Notes: generated by a model from the sequence alone, not told the origin. Positions 1 to 8,480 are shown, numbered from the stretch's first letter. The stretch is DNA of 64,000 nt from Streptomyces griseoluteus (GCA_000717735.1 JOBE01000012.1:62001-126000), one strand, 5' to 3'. Made by a program: numbers and translations.

Positions 1-824
1 TGCTGGCCCTGGGCAGTTCCCTGGCCTATGGGTGCGCCGACTTCCTCGGCGGCCTGGGTGCCCGCAAGGCCCATGTCCTGCGGACGGTGATGATCGCAGC
101 GCCGGCCTCGCTCACCGTCGAACTGCTGCTGTGGCCCTTTCTCGGCGCCTCTTTCGCTCCCGCCACCCTCGCCTGGGGCGCGGCCTCCGGCGTCGCGTCG
201 GCCGCCGCCTTCGCCCTGCTCTACAAGACCCTGGCGATCGGCCCGATGAACGTGCTGTCCCCGATCACCGCGCTGGTCTCGGCGATGCTGCCAGTGGGTG
301 TCGGCCTGCTGCAGGGCGAGCACCTGGGCCTGGCCGGGCTGATCGGCCTGCCGCTGGCCCTGGCCGCCGTGGTGCTGGTCAGCGCCGGACGCGGCGCGAA
401 GTCGGCCCGGCCGTCGCGCACCGCGCTGCTGCTGGCCTTCGGCGCCGGGGCCGCAATCGCCCTGCAGCTGGTCTTCCTGCACCAGACGCCCTCCGACAGC
501 GGGGTGGGCCCGCTGATCGTCGGCCGCGCCGTCTCCTCCGCCGTCACCCTGGCCGCCGCCGGAGTGATGTTCCGGCGGCTGGGCCCGGAGAAGCCCGCGT
601 ACGCGATCTCGGCGACGGCCGGCGTGCTGGACTCGGTGGCCAACCTGCTGTTCCTGCTCGCCGCCCGCAGCGGCGACCTCGCCGTCGTCGCCGTGATCAC
701 CGCCCTGTACCCGGCCGGCACCGTCCTGCTCGCCCGCAGCGTCCTTGCCGAACGCATCCACCGCGGCCAGCTGATCGGCCTGGGCACCGCCGCCGTCGCC
801 GTCAGCCTCCTCGCCCTGACCTGA
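1..824 (+). CDS. EamA/DMT-family transporter, 5' end outside the window
   Basis: This frame is open from the first base and stops at 822-824, so the N-terminus lies upstream. The roughly 274 visible residues form eight or nine hydrophobic segments separated by short basic loops, in two homologous halves (about 140 residues each). That is the drug/metabolite transporter fold of inner-membrane exporters of amino acids or metabolites. The phrase GDLAVVAVITALYPAGTVLLA in the second half is typical of the last EamA repeat. An internal ATG at 87 exists, but hydrophobic in-frame sequence continues upstream of it, so it is not the start. The substrate cannot be read. It is followed 34 bases later by a decayed gene on the same strand. 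Confidence 0.85.
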   Translation, partial: LALGSSLAYGCADFLGGLGARKAHVLRTVMIAAPASLTVELLLWPFLGASFAPATLAWGAASGVASAAAFALLYKTLAIGPMNVLSPITALVSAMLPVGVGLLQGEHLGLAGLIGLPLALAAVVLVSAGRGAKSARPSRTALLLAFGAGAAIALQLVFLHQTPSDSGVGPLIVGRAVSSAVTLAAAGVMFRRLGPEKPAYAISATAGVLDSVANLLFLLAARSGDLAVVAVITALYPAGTVLLARSVLAERIHRGQLIGLGTAAVAVSLLALT

Positions 825-857
825 CCGCCCCGCCGCCGCCCCCTGAAGGACCCACGC

Positions 858-1280
858 ATGGTCATCCAGCCCTGGGACACCGCCGAGCGGCAGAACTGGA
901 CCGCCCGACGGCCACGACTTCGGCATCCTCAGCGTCAACGGCCCTCCAGGGCAGGCACCTCTCGCCGTGCCCGATCACTTCACCCCGACGACGACACCCT
1001 GCTGCTCCACTTCACCCGGCACAACCCCACCTGGAAAGTGGTCAAGGCGGCCCCGGGCGTCACGCTCACCGTCCCCGCCCTCCCCCGCGGTGCCGGCTCG
1101 CCCAGCGTGATCGCCCGCGCGCCCCGTACGGGGGCACCCGGCGCTTCACGGCCGCCCAGTTCACCTGTCGGGCCACAATCACCAACGATCCCGCCGCTGG
1201 AACCGAGCCCCCGCACCGCCCGGCCGAGCCCTCTCGACCCCACGGCGGCCATGCCGCAGCCGAGGCTGACGTCCCGCCCT
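858..1280 (+). pseudogene. PaiB-like FMN-binding negative regulator, frameshifted relic
   Basis: Pieces of one protein can be read in three frames in the right order. An ATG at 858 gives MVIQPWDTAE; the next frame from 907 gives DGHDFGILSVNG and PLAVP; back in the first frame comes PDDDTLLLHFTRHNPTWKVV followed by APGVTLTVP; the third frame, from about 1130, gives AAQFTCRATITNDPAA and ends near 1280. This order matches PaiB-type FMN-binding split-barrel proteins, which act as repressors or flavin oxidase-like proteins. At least three frameshifts and a probable loss in the C-terminal half make it non-functional. Nothing recognisable lies between about 1281 and 1522. Confidence 0.65.
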
Positions 1281-1522
1281 GCAGGTGCCGATGCCCACGC
1301 CTCATGGGCTGCGCCTCGACGTCCTCAAGGCCCCTGCGAAGACCGCAGACGGCGACCACGAGCCCACCGATCAACCAGCCGGCCCCGCCTGCACTCTGCG
1401 CGCGGCCTGGACCGGGCGGCCCCGTCCCCGCTCGGCGGCCTGCGGACCGCATCCGCCCCCAACAGTCCCGCACAGTCCCGCACCCGCGACCTCCCGCACA
1501 GCACCTCCGGAACGGACCACCG

Positions 1523-2230
1523 ATGACCCTCTTCCGTATCTTCCCCGACGTTGCCGATGCCTTCCGCGACACCCTCATCGCCGTCGTTACCGCCACCGGC
1601 CTGCGCGGCCACGAGTCGTGGCCGGCCACCACCGCCGCGCTGGAGGAGCTGGAGGCCCGGCTCGCGAACGGCGCCTGGGCCCCGGCCGACGAGCACGACC
1701 CGCGCATCGAGGCGTGGCATGCCGTCTACCGCGCCTTCGGCACCAATCCCCGCCGCATCCGGCCCAGCGTGGACGCCCTGGGCCGCCGCCTTGCGAAGAA
1801 GGGCGCCCTGCCCCGGATCAACCCGGCCGTCGACTCCTACAACGCAGTCTCCGTCCGCCACGGCCTGCCCGCCGGTGCCTTCGACCTCGACCACGTCACC
1901 GGTGACGTCGAGATCCGCTACGCCGACGGCAGCGAGACCTTCACCCCGCTCGGCGAACCCGGCACCGTCGAGAACCCCAAGCCCGGCGAGGTCATCTACA
2001 CCGACACCACCGACGTGCTCACCCGGCACTGGAACCACCGCGACGCCCACCGCACCCGCGTCACCAAGGACTCCACCCGCGTCGCCTTCGTTCTGGAGAC
2101 CGTCGCCGCCACCCGCGACGGTCATCTGCTCAAGACCGCGGCCGGCGACCTGCAGGCCCTCCTGCAGCCGCACTGCGACACGAGCACCGTCCACTACCTC
2201 AGCCCGGCACATCCCGACACCACCGTCTGA
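1523..2230 (+). CDS. B3/B4 tRNA-binding-domain protein
   Basis: A 235-residue soluble protein. The central and C-terminal part (IEAWHAVYRAFG, RRIRPSVDALGRR, LPRINPAVDSYNAVSVRHGLPAGAFD, then EVIYTDTTDVLTRHWNHRD) has the layout of the B3/B4 domain, the fold that forms the editing module of phenylalanyl-tRNA synthetase beta chains. Stand-alone copies are widespread in bacteria and are assumed to act on aminoacylated tRNA or amino acids, but the reaction is not established. The ATG at 1523 begins the conserved region. A much longer open frame runs in from upstream, but that part is a shadow of the transporter and the decayed gene. The dihydrodipicolinate-synthase-like gene follows 80 bases downstream on the same strand. 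Confidence 0.75.
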   Translation: MTLFRIFPDVADAFRDTLIAVVTATGLRGHESWPATTAALEELEARLANGAWAPADEHDPRIEAWHAVYRAFGTNPRRIRPSVDALGRRLAKKGALPRINPAVDSYNAVSVRHGLPAGAFDLDHVTGDVEIRYADGSETFTPLGEPGTVENPKPGEVIYTDTTDVLTRHWNHRDAHRTRVTKDSTRVAFVLETVAATRDGHLLKTAAGDLQALLQPHCDTSTVHYLSPAHPDTTV

Positions 2231-2310
2231 CCACCCGCCTGTCCGCACAGCGGCATGCCAGCAGGGCCACGGTCCGCCGCCGCTGAAGGTCCGTCCCTTG
2301 GAGGCCCGTC

Positions 2311-3210
2311 CTGTTCACCGGCCTGAGCGCCTTCCCGCTTACTCCCATCCCCGGCAACGGCAGCGTCGACGAGAAGGCGTACGCCGCGCTGGTCCAGCGG
2401 CTCGCCGCCGCCGGCGTCGACTCCATCGGCGCGCTGGGCTCCACCGGCTCCTACGCCTACCTGACCCGGGAGGAACGCGCCCGCGTCGCCGGCCTCGCGG
2501 TCGAGCACGCCGACGGCGTGCCGGTCATCGTCGGCATCGGGGCCCTGCGCACCCGCCAGATCCTCCAGGCCGCCGAGGACGCGCAGAACGCCGGGGCCTC
2601 CGGCGTCCTGCTGGCGCCGGTGTCCTACCAGCCGCTGACCGACGAGGACGTCTTCGGCCTGTTCGAGGAGGTCACCGCGAACCTGTCCGTCCCGCTGGTG
2701 ATCTACGACAACCCCGGCACCACGCACTTCACCTTCACCGACGAGCTGTACACCCGCCTGGCCTGGCTGCCGCAGGTCGCCTCCATCAAGGTCCCCGCCC
2801 TCCCCGCCGATCCAGCAGAAGCCCGGGCTCGTGTCGAGTACCTGCGCCGGCTCCTGCCCGAGACGGTGACCGTGGGTATCAGCGGAGACGCCGCCGCGGC
2901 CCGGGGGCTGAACGCGGGATGCGACGCCTGGTACTCGGTGATCGGCGGCGCCTTCCCAGAAGCGGCCCTCGCCCTCACCCGCGCGGCACGAGCCGGCCGG
3001 CACGAGCAGGCCGAACGGGAGTCGAAGCGGCTGCAGCCCCTGTGGGACCTGTTCGTCCAGCACGGAGGCTCCCTGCGCGTCGTCGCAGCGGCCGCGGCCC
3101 ATCTGGGCCTGACCGCCCACCGCAACCTCCCGCTGCCGCTGCGCGGCTTGGACGCCAAGGAACGCGCCCACCTCGCCACGGTGATCGAGCAGCTCGAGCT
3201 CCACACATGA
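2311..3210 (+). CDS. Dihydrodipicolinate synthase/N-acetylneuraminate lyase family enzyme, apparent CTG start
   Basis: A (beta/alpha)8-barrel lyase or synthase of the DHDPS/NAL family, about 299 residues and therefore full length. The protein begins LFTGLSAFPLTP and continues with the substrate-binding GSTGSYAYLTREER loop, the catalytic-tyrosine strand VIYDNPGT and the Schiff-base lysine strand in ASIKVPALP. Members condense or cleave pyruvate with aldehydes; the substrate here is unknown. The frame is closed by TGA at 2284 and contains no ATG, GTG or TTG before the conserved N-terminus. The CTG at 2311 follows GGAGG by about six bases, so CTG is the best start. The first available ATG-like start, a GTG at 2518, would remove the first strands and the GSTG loop. 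Probably a catabolic isozyme rather than dapA. Confidence 0.8.
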   Translation: MFTGLSAFPLTPIPGNGSVDEKAYAALVQRLAAAGVDSIGALGSTGSYAYLTREERARVAGLAVEHADGVPVIVGIGALRTRQILQAAEDAQNAGASGVLLAPVSYQPLTDEDVFGLFEEVTANLSVPLVIYDNPGTTHFTFTDELYTRLAWLPQVASIKVPALPADPAEARARVEYLRRLLPETVTVGISGDAAAARGLNAGCDAWYSVIGGAFPEAALALTRAARAGRHEQAERESKRLQPLWDLFVQHGGSLRVVAAAAAHLGLTAHRNLPLPLRGLDAKERAHLATVIEQLELHT

Positions 3211-3296
3211 CATCCCGCCGCCCTCCCCACACGCGGGAGGGCGGCGGCGCTCCAGACCTCCTTCCGCCCCCGTTCCCTGCAGGAGAACGCACGGCC

Positions 3297-3559
3297 ATGC
3301 GCGTCGGCCAAGGCGGTGCCGAGGGACGCATAGCGGCCTATGTGGCTGCGCTGCTTGAGTGGTGGTGCGACATGACCGAGGACCACGATGAGACTCGCTT
3401 TGGTCGACGGGCCCGTTGATCAGCGAGGCCAGCGGACCGCTGATCTACTTCCCCATGCGGTGGAGCATGGCCGAGGAGGCATCGGCCTACGCAGTAACCG
3501 TGGCGGAGTCCGTGGGGCTGGTCTGCTTCGACGTGCAGCAGAACCGGCTCAGGCCCTGA
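3297..3559 (+). pseudogene. Conserved small protein broken by one frameshift
   Basis: The ATG at 3297 opens a 40-residue frame (RIAAYVAALLEWWCDMTEDHDE...) that stops at 3419. A second frame, entered at about 3392-3400, continues LWSTGPLISEASGPLIYFP, then MRWSMAEEASAYAV, VGLVCFDVQQNRLRP, and stops at 3557-3559. Together the two pieces read as the C-terminal two thirds of a streptomycete conserved hypothetical protein; the N-terminal part is missing and one indel separates the frames. AGGAG lies 11 bases before 3297. The gene sits directly against transposase remnants, which fits disruption by past insertions. Function unknown. Confidence 0.6.
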
Positions 3560-3836
3560 GCGTGCCCACCCATCGGCGATAGCCGATCAGGGGGCGCGGC
3601 TACGCCGACGAAGGCAAGAAGTGTCGGCCTTGCTTTCGTAACGGCGGTGGAGCCTTCGGCAGCCAGGACACGGTTCTCTCCACTACCCAGCGGTGTCGGC
3701 CCAGCCGCTGCGAGGACTCGGCGCCCGGGCGGGCGATGTGGTGGCGGATGCCCCGCTTGCGGAGCAATCGGCGCAGGTGATCGTCGTCGTAGCCCTTGTC
3801 CGCATGCAGCTTCGCTGGCTTCCGACGCCGAGGCCC
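3560..3836 (-). pseudogene. IS5-family transposase C-terminal remnant
   Basis: Read on the minus strand from about 3836, the frame gives KLHADKGYDDDHLRRLLRKRGI, RHHIARPGAESSQRLGRHRW and VVERTVSWL. These are the hallmark C-terminal motifs of IS5-group DDE transposases, including the conserved Y/D region and the glutamate-bearing RHRWVVERT helix. The frame stops at 3600, but LLAFVGVAA, the normal next element, is found in a neighbouring frame, so there is a frameshift near 3620. The N-terminal half is missing; homology ends abruptly near 3836, beside the IS3 remnant. Non-functional. Confidence 0.75.
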
Positions 3837-3843
3837 GCGGCGG

Positions 3844-3975
3844 GAGTTCCTCCATCTCGCGATCGTGCTGGAGTGCCTCAGCCGCAGGGTCGTTGGCTGG
3901 TCCATCGCCGAGCACATGCGCACCAACCTGGTCGCCGACTCACCGCAGACGGCGGTCTCGACCCGGGGCGGGCTG
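3844..3975 (+). pseudogene. IS3-family transposase (rve) fragment
   Basis: On the plus strand the translation EFLHLAIVLECLSRRVVGWS followed by IAEHMRTNLVADSPQTAV matches the start of the integrase catalytic core of IS3-type OrfB transposases, where one aspartate-region strand is followed by SRRVVGW. Only about 40 residues remain; neither the second Asp nor the catalytic Glu is present. It abuts the oppositely oriented IS5 fragment within about eight bases, which suggests one element inserted into another, or a deletion joining two elements. Confidence 0.7.
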
Positions 3976-4039
3976 CCGTTGCCGTCGGCATCTGGTCGAT
4001 CGCGGTGACCGGGTAGCGTTCATGCGGACCGAAGTGTGG

Positions 4040-4498
4040 TCATAGACGAGGCCCTGCCGTAAGGGTGAGTATGGCGATGACGATTTTTCCGTTCTCGGTC
4101 TCCTCGACGGACCAGGCACTGGCGAGGCTGTCCACGATGAACAGGCCGCGCCCGCTTGCAGCCACCGTCCCTTCGCCAACAGATGAGTTCGAAGGTCGGA
4201 CGGGGACGGCGGTGATGTCGGCCCCGCGGTCGGCGACGCCCAATGCCGCACCGAACTCGTAGGCTTCAACCCTGATGAGGAGCGCACCGCTGGTGTGCTG
4301 GATGGCATTGGCGATGAGCTCGCTGGCCACCAGCATGGCGTCGAAGAGCTGATCCTCCGCCTTGCCGTCCAGGACGTCGGCCAGGACGGTACGGGCGGCG
4401 CGCTGCGGAGCATCGAGGCCGTCGAGCACCACATCACGCTGGATCAGCAGGTCTCCGAGGGTCCGGTCATGCACCAGTTCGGCAGTTGTCGTGGGCAT
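4040..4498 (-). CDS. RsbW/SpoIIAB-type ATP-binding anti-sigma or signalling protein
   Basis: A 152-residue protein with a GHKL (HATPase_c) fold. The N box is LVASELIANAIQHT, an ADRGAD loop resembles the G1 box, and ASGRGLFIVDSLA is the G2-type box. Streptomyces encode dozens of such proteins, which act as serine kinases/anti-sigma factors or as regulators of anti-anti-sigma partners in the cytoplasm. No partner sigma factor or STAS protein is adjacent. GAGGAG precedes the ATG. It sits downstream of the amino-acid permease on the same strand but separated by 28 bases and unrelated in function. The C-terminus IVIAILTLTAGPRL is complete. Confidence 0.8.
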   Translation of the reverse strand: MPTTTAELVHDRTLGDLLIQRDVVLDGLDAPQRAARTVLADVLDGKAEDQLFDAMLVASELIANAIQHTSGALLIRVEAYEFGAALGVADRGADITAVPVRPSNSSVGEGTVAASGRGLFIVDSLASAWSVEETENGKIVIAILTLTAGPRL

Positions 4499-4526
4499 CG
4501 TCGTCTCCTCGCATCGGGAGGGATCG

Positions 4527-5897
4527 CTACACGGTGGCTCTGTCCGTGGCCGCGGTGTCGTCGTCGAAGGTCATCTCCGGTGCGGGTCGGCGGAAGCCCT
4601 TGGTCAGGACGGCCAGGTAGACGACGCCGATCGCCAGCCAGACGCCGCCGATCTGGAGTGCGACGTCATCGAGCCTCGTGAGCAGGTAGAGGGAGACGCC
4701 GACTCCGACGGCGGGCATCACCAGGTACGAGAAGAGGTTGGGGGTGCGGCCGTCTCTGCGCTCTCGGACCAGGTGGGCGATCACGCAGACGTTCACCAGG
4801 GCGAAGCCGAGGAAGGCGCCGAAGTTGATGAACGAGGTGGCTGTGGTCAGGTCGAGTTTCATGGCGATGACACCGGCGGCCGCGGTCAGCAGCAGGTTCA
4901 GGACGGGTGTGCCGGTCTTCCCCGACAGTTTGCCGAAGACGGCCTTGGGCAGTGCGCCGTCGCGTCCCATGACGTACATGAGGCGGGCGGCGGAGGCTTG
5001 CAGGGCGATGCAGGAGGCGATGGATCCGGCGATGGTGACGAAGTTGATCACCTCGGCGTACGTCTCGCCGCCGACCTGGACCTTCAGGTGGTAGGCGGCC
5101 GCGTCGACGTCGACGAACGTCGCGCCGGGGTGAACCAGCTGCATCACGAAGGACAGCACGATGAAGATCGCTCCGGCGGCGATGACGCAGCCGATGATGC
5201 CGCGGCCGATCGTCCTCGCCCCGCCCCTGGCCTCCTCGCCCAGCGTGGAGACGGCGTCGAAGCCGAGGAAGGAGTACGCGGCGATGGCAGCGGCCGCAGT
5301 GACCGCGCCGATCGAAGTGCCGGAGTTCCACAGAGCGTCCGTGGCGGGGGCGGACGAGCCGCGCTCGCCGAGGAAGACGACACACAGAGTGGCGAAGAGG
5401 ACCAGCGACCCCAGAGCGATGAACATCAGGACCTTGTTGACGCGGTCCGCGAGCTTCATACCGAAGACGTTGATGACGGTGGTGATGCCCACCGAGACGA
5501 TCAGCCAGACCCACTTGGGTATGTCAGGGAACTGGGCGTTGAAGTAGATCGCCGTGATCAGCCAGCCGACCATCGGGATGAAGAAGTAGTCGAGCAGCAT
5601 CGCCCAGCCGGACAGGAAACCGATGCGGCTGTCGAGCATCTTGCGGGCATAGGTGTAGACCGACCCCGCGCCGGGCACGGCGCGCGCCATCTTCGCGTAA
5701 CTCAGCCCGGTGAGCAGCATCGCGAGGGTGGCGACGGCGAACGCGGTCGGGGCCACCCCGCCGCTGGTGGCGGCGACCACACCGAACATGGTGACGACGA
5801 TGCCAGGGGAGATGTACGCCAGGCCGAACAGGACGACGGAGAAGAGGCTCAGGTCGCCCTTCAGTCTCATGCTCTTCCCAGTGGTCTCGCTGTTCAT
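4527..5897 (-). CDS. APC-superfamily amino acid/polyamine permease
   Basis: A 456-residue inner-membrane transporter with about twelve hydrophobic segments. The first helix carries the APC signature FGLAYISPGIVVTMFGVVAA, and GAGSVYTYARK follows the second helix, as in the amino acid-polyamine-organocation family. The open frame extends upstream into the preceding gene; the start chosen is the ATG at 5897, which has GAGGAG upstream and gives the usual N-terminus MNSETTGKSMRLKGDLSLF. It overlaps the stop of the amidohydrolase gene by four bases (ATGA), so the two are translationally coupled. An imported amide or amino compound may be the substrate of that enzyme, or its product; this is inference from the pairing. 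Confidence 0.9.
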   Translation of the reverse strand: MNSETTGKSMRLKGDLSLFSVVLFGLAYISPGIVVTMFGVVAATSGGVAPTAFAVATLAMLLTGLSYAKMARAVPGAGSVYTYARKMLDSRIGFLSGWAMLLDYFFIPMVGWLITAIYFNAQFPDIPKWVWLIVSVGITTVINVFGMKLADRVNKVLMFIALGSLVLFATLCVVFLGERGSSAPATDALWNSGTSIGAVTAAAAIAAYSFLGFDAVSTLGEEARGGARTIGRGIIGCVIAAGAIFIVLSFVMQLVHPGATFVDVDAAAYHLKVQVGGETYAEVINFVTIAGSIASCIALQASAARLMYVMGRDGALPKAVFGKLSGKTGTPVLNLLLTAAAGVIAMKLDLTTATSFINFGAFLGFALVNVCVIAHLVRERRDGRTPNLFSYLVMPAVGVGVSLYLLTRLDDVALQIGGVWLAIGVVYLAVLTKGFRRPAPEMTFDDDTAATDRATV

Positions 5898-6772
5898 CGT
5901 CGTGGCTCCTCGGTGGTGTGGGCGGCGTTCCAGGTGGCGGGGTCGATGCGGCCCCCGTACAGCGGGAGGTCGAGGGCTGGGTCGCCGGGGCGGAATTGGT
6001 CCCAGATCCGGTTGAGGCCGGCGGTGCCGTAGCGGCGGACGTTGCTGACCTCGTCGAGATCGATGACGTCGGTGAGGGTGGAGTCGCCGGCATCGACCGT
6101 TTCGGCGCGCACCGTGCCCTGGGGGTCGATGACGAGGCTGCGGCCGATCCCGGAGGGGGCAGCGGAATTGACGCTGGCGACGAAGACCTGATTGGCGATG
6201 GCGTTGGCTCGATTGAGGACGACTTCTTGTGCGCGGTCGCTCGTCGGCGTGCGGACCACGTTGACGATCAGCTCGGCGCCCATCCAGGCCAGGTGGCGGG
6301 AGATCTCCGGGAACCAGGTGTCGTAGCAGATGGACAGTCCGATGCGGCCGACCCCGGCGAGGTCGACGACCTCGAACCGGTTGCCGGGTGCGGTCGTCTC
6401 GTACGGGCGCCACGGACAGATCTTGCGATACGCGGCGAGGCGCTCACCCTGTGGCGAATAGACCGGTGTCGTGTTGTGGACGCGGTCCCCGGCGCCTCGC
6501 TCGTAGACGCTGCCGGGTACCAGCCAGATGCCCAGATCCCCCGCGAGCTCGGCGAAGACCGCGTCGCGTTTGCCGTCGAGCGGCTCGGCCGCCTTCTCCG
6601 GGTCGGCCGGGACGCCGGGGGCGCTCTCGCCGAGGTGCAGTTCGGGGTAGACGACGAGGGCGCCAGGTGCGCGCAGTTTCACACGCCGCTCTACGTCGGC
6701 GGTAAAGCCTGCGAGGTCGTCGGCCGGGCGACCGGGCGCCTGGGCGAGGATCAGGGGCAGGGGGCGGGCCAT
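5894..6772 (-). CDS. Carbon-nitrogen hydrolase (nitrilase superfamily amidohydrolase)
   Basis: A 292-residue cytoplasmic amidase of the nitrilase superfamily. The catalytic Glu is in YPELHLGES, the Lys in LAAYRKICPW and the Cys in LSICYDTWFPE, all in canonical order; the asparagine-rich NVVRTPTSDR and ASVNSAAPSG loops follow. These enzymes hydrolyse aliphatic amides, N-carbamoyl compounds or related substrates; the precise one cannot be read. The frame stays open to 6874, but the ATG at 6772 (MARPLPLILAQAPG) begins the conserved first strand and the extra 34 residues look non-coding. It is coupled to the downstream permease by a four-base overlap. A palindrome at 6911-6929 and a broken LysR gene lie upstream. 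Confidence 0.88.
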   Translation of the reverse strand: MARPLPLILAQAPGRPADDLAGFTADVERRVKLRAPGALVVYPELHLGESAPGVPADPEKAAEPLDGKRDAVFAELAGDLGIWLVPGSVYERGAGDRVHNTTPVYSPQGERLAAYRKICPWRPYETTAPGNRFEVVDLAGVGRIGLSICYDTWFPEISRHLAWMGAELIVNVVRTPTSDRAQEVVLNRANAIANQVFVASVNSAAPSGIGRSLVIDPQGTVRAETVDAGDSTLTDVIDLDEVSNVRRYGTAGLNRIWDQFRPGDPALDLPLYGGRIDPATWNAAHTTEEPRR

Positions 6773-6910
6773 GCGGGAACACCAGCCAATCGAAGGGTGC
6801 ATTTTACCCGGAGATGTCGACGGAGATTCGGGCTCCGATAACCAAAAATTCCGGTGAAATAAGAATGCGGCCAATCAGCCATAGCCTCAAATACTTGGAA
6901 GGGTTGATTA

Positions 6911-6929
6911 TCATGCCCTTGAGGCATGA
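6911..6929. promoter_or_regulatory. LysR-type operator (T-N11-A palindrome)
   Basis: TCATGCC and GGCATGA are perfect seven-base inverted arms around five bases. The inner bases give T at 6914 and A at 6926 separated by exactly eleven bases, the classical LysR box. It stands between the amidohydrolase/permease pair (minus strand) and the decayed LysR gene (plus strand), in a locally AT-rich stretch. Confidence 0.6.
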
Positions 6930-6968
6930 AGGTGCCATGCTTCCCGCGTCTCCCGAGGGACCACCGCC

Positions 6969-7138
6969 ACGGAGATCCGAGCACTGCGCTCATTCCTGAG
7001 CATCGTGGGGACCGTTCCGCCACCGAGGCCGCAGTCGATGCACTGACCGCCGGCCGTGCCATGCGGATCACCGCGGTGGCGCCGCCCATCACCATCACCG
7101 GCATGATCACGCTGTTCCTGGCCACCTGGGGTCCGGGT
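6969..7138 (+). pseudogene. LysR-family regulator, internally deleted relic
   Basis: From 6969 one frame gives EIRALRSFLSIV, the opening of a LysR helix-turn-helix domain, preceded by ACG where an ATG is expected. Another frame then gives SATEAAVDALTAGRAMRITA followed by VAPPITITGMITLFLATWGPG, which matches the hinge and the first strand of a LysR effector domain. Most of the DNA-binding domain and almost all of the effector domain are absent. Its position, divergent from the amidohydrolase/permease operon and next to a T-N11-A box, suggests it once regulated that operon. Confidence 0.6.
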
Positions 7139-7211
7139 GCACCCGCCTCACCATACCGACGAGTAATGGTTAGATCGCACGGTGTAATCAGTAACGATCT
7201 CAGCGCACACC

Positions 7212-7239
7212 TTGCGTCACGGCTCGTAACCTCTAGCCT
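7212..7239 (+). promoter_or_regulatory. Promoter giving a probable leaderless mRNA
   Basis: TTGCGT (7212-7217), a 16-base spacer and TAGCCT (7234-7239) precede the ATG at 7246 by six bases. Transcription would begin at or next to the start codon, and no Shine-Dalgarno sequence is present, as in many leaderless streptomycete mRNAs. Confidence 0.55.
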
Positions 7240-7245
7240 CCGTGC

Positions 7246-8202
7246 ATGGCATTTCTCTCAAGTCGCCGCAGACGGGCACGTCTTTCCCTGGAACTCGACG
7301 ACGCTGCCCTCGGCCGGCTGCTGAAGTCCCTTCGGTCGACGCCGAATACGGGCGCGATCGGGACGACGGACCTGTACATGGCCCAGATATCCCGTCTCTT
7401 GAACCAGAGCCGGGCCGACTGGGACCGCCGCACCCATCAGCTCTCCGTGCTGGCGTACCGCCTGTCCGAATCGCACGGGCCCCGCGCCTGGGCCTCTCGT
7501 GAGCCGCGCAACGCGAGCGCGCTCGTCCTCTCCGCTTGGGCGCAGCTCGAACGCGGACGTTCCCGGGGGTATCTGGAGGACGCGGCCGGCATCGCCGGCA
7601 GCTGTCTGCGCGCCGCCGAATCGGCGCCGGAGGACCCCACTCCCTGGGTGGTCATGCTGGGGCTCTCGCGGCTGGAGCGCCGCAGTCAGCCGGAGGTGTT
7701 CGGCCTGTGGAACGAGGTACTGACCCGCGACCGCTGGAACCGCGAGGCGTACCTGAGCATGCTGCGCTATCTGGGGCCGGAGGAGATGGGATCGCGCAGC
7801 CAGGTACTGGACTTCGTCGACGCGGTCCGCGCCCGCATACCCACGAACGCGCCCTGCGCGGCCACCGAGCTCACCGCCCAGGTTCTGCAGTACCACTCCG
7901 TCCTCGCCCTGGGCGGAGTCGAGGCGCTGATGGCACGCAACCACTGGTCCCGCGCATCGGCCGCCCAGGCCCTCGACCGTGCGGCACACCCGTGGGCCCA
8001 GCCCGGGTTCTTCCACCACGCGGCGGCCCTCGCCGACCTGAACCTGCTGGCCTACGCACTGACGGCCGCCGAGCGGCGCCGCGAGGCCCGTCCGGTCTTC
8101 GAGGCGATCAACGGTACGGTCGCGGCCTGGCCCTGGAGCGTCGGAGGCGACCCGGTGTCCGAGTTCGAGAAGGCACGGAGCAGGAGCGGGACCGGCACGT
8201 GA
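7246..8202 (+). CDS. TPR-like conserved hypothetical protein
   Basis: A 318-residue soluble protein, rich in alpha-helix and without signal peptide or membrane segments. Alternating hydrophobic and small residues (for example ASALVLSAWAQLERGR, PWVVMLGLSRLERR and TELTAQVLQYHSVLALGGVE) resemble tetratricopeptide-type helical hairpins, though not strict TPR consensus. I do not recognise a named family. The start is fixed by the promoter at 7212-7239 and by the lack of any upstream ribosome-binding site. The gene stands alone between relic DNA on both sides. It could be a scaffold or regulatory protein; no function can be assigned. Confidence 0.75.
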   Translation: MAFLSSRRRRARLSLELDDAALGRLLKSLRSTPNTGAIGTTDLYMAQISRLLNQSRADWDRRTHQLSVLAYRLSESHGPRAWASREPRNASALVLSAWAQLERGRSRGYLEDAAGIAGSCLRAAESAPEDPTPWVVMLGLSRLERRSQPEVFGLWNEVLTRDRWNREAYLSMLRYLGPEEMGSRSQVLDFVDAVRARIPTNAPCAATELTAQVLQYHSVLALGGVEALMARNHWSRASAAQALDRAAHPWAQPGFFHHAAALADLNLLAYALTAAERRREARPVFEAINGTVAAWPWSVGGDPVSEFEKARSRSGTGT

Positions 8203-8480
8203 GTTGCGGGGACCCCCCCCACCCCTCGGCGAGGCCGGCCGGACAACTCCTGACGGCGGAGCAACGTGGGAGGGGGGACATCAACCGCGGATGATCTCCC
8301 CGGCCTCGGGGGGTCCTTCTCGCCATGAGACGTCGGACATGACGCCACGGGCCGCCGGCCGTCATGCGCCCTACGATCTCGCAGGGGATGCTTGAGTAGC
8401 GTGATCGTCCGTTGCCGGGAGACACCCGGCGCCGTTCACGTGCGTCACGTGCCCACAGCAACGCACGCTGGACGACCTCG

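Noticed and set aside
4362-6032. Long open frame (556 codons) opposite the permease and amidohydrolase
   Set aside because: Composition is Gly/Asp/Glu-rich low complexity typical of antisense reading in high-GC genes; the minus-strand genes have clear motifs.
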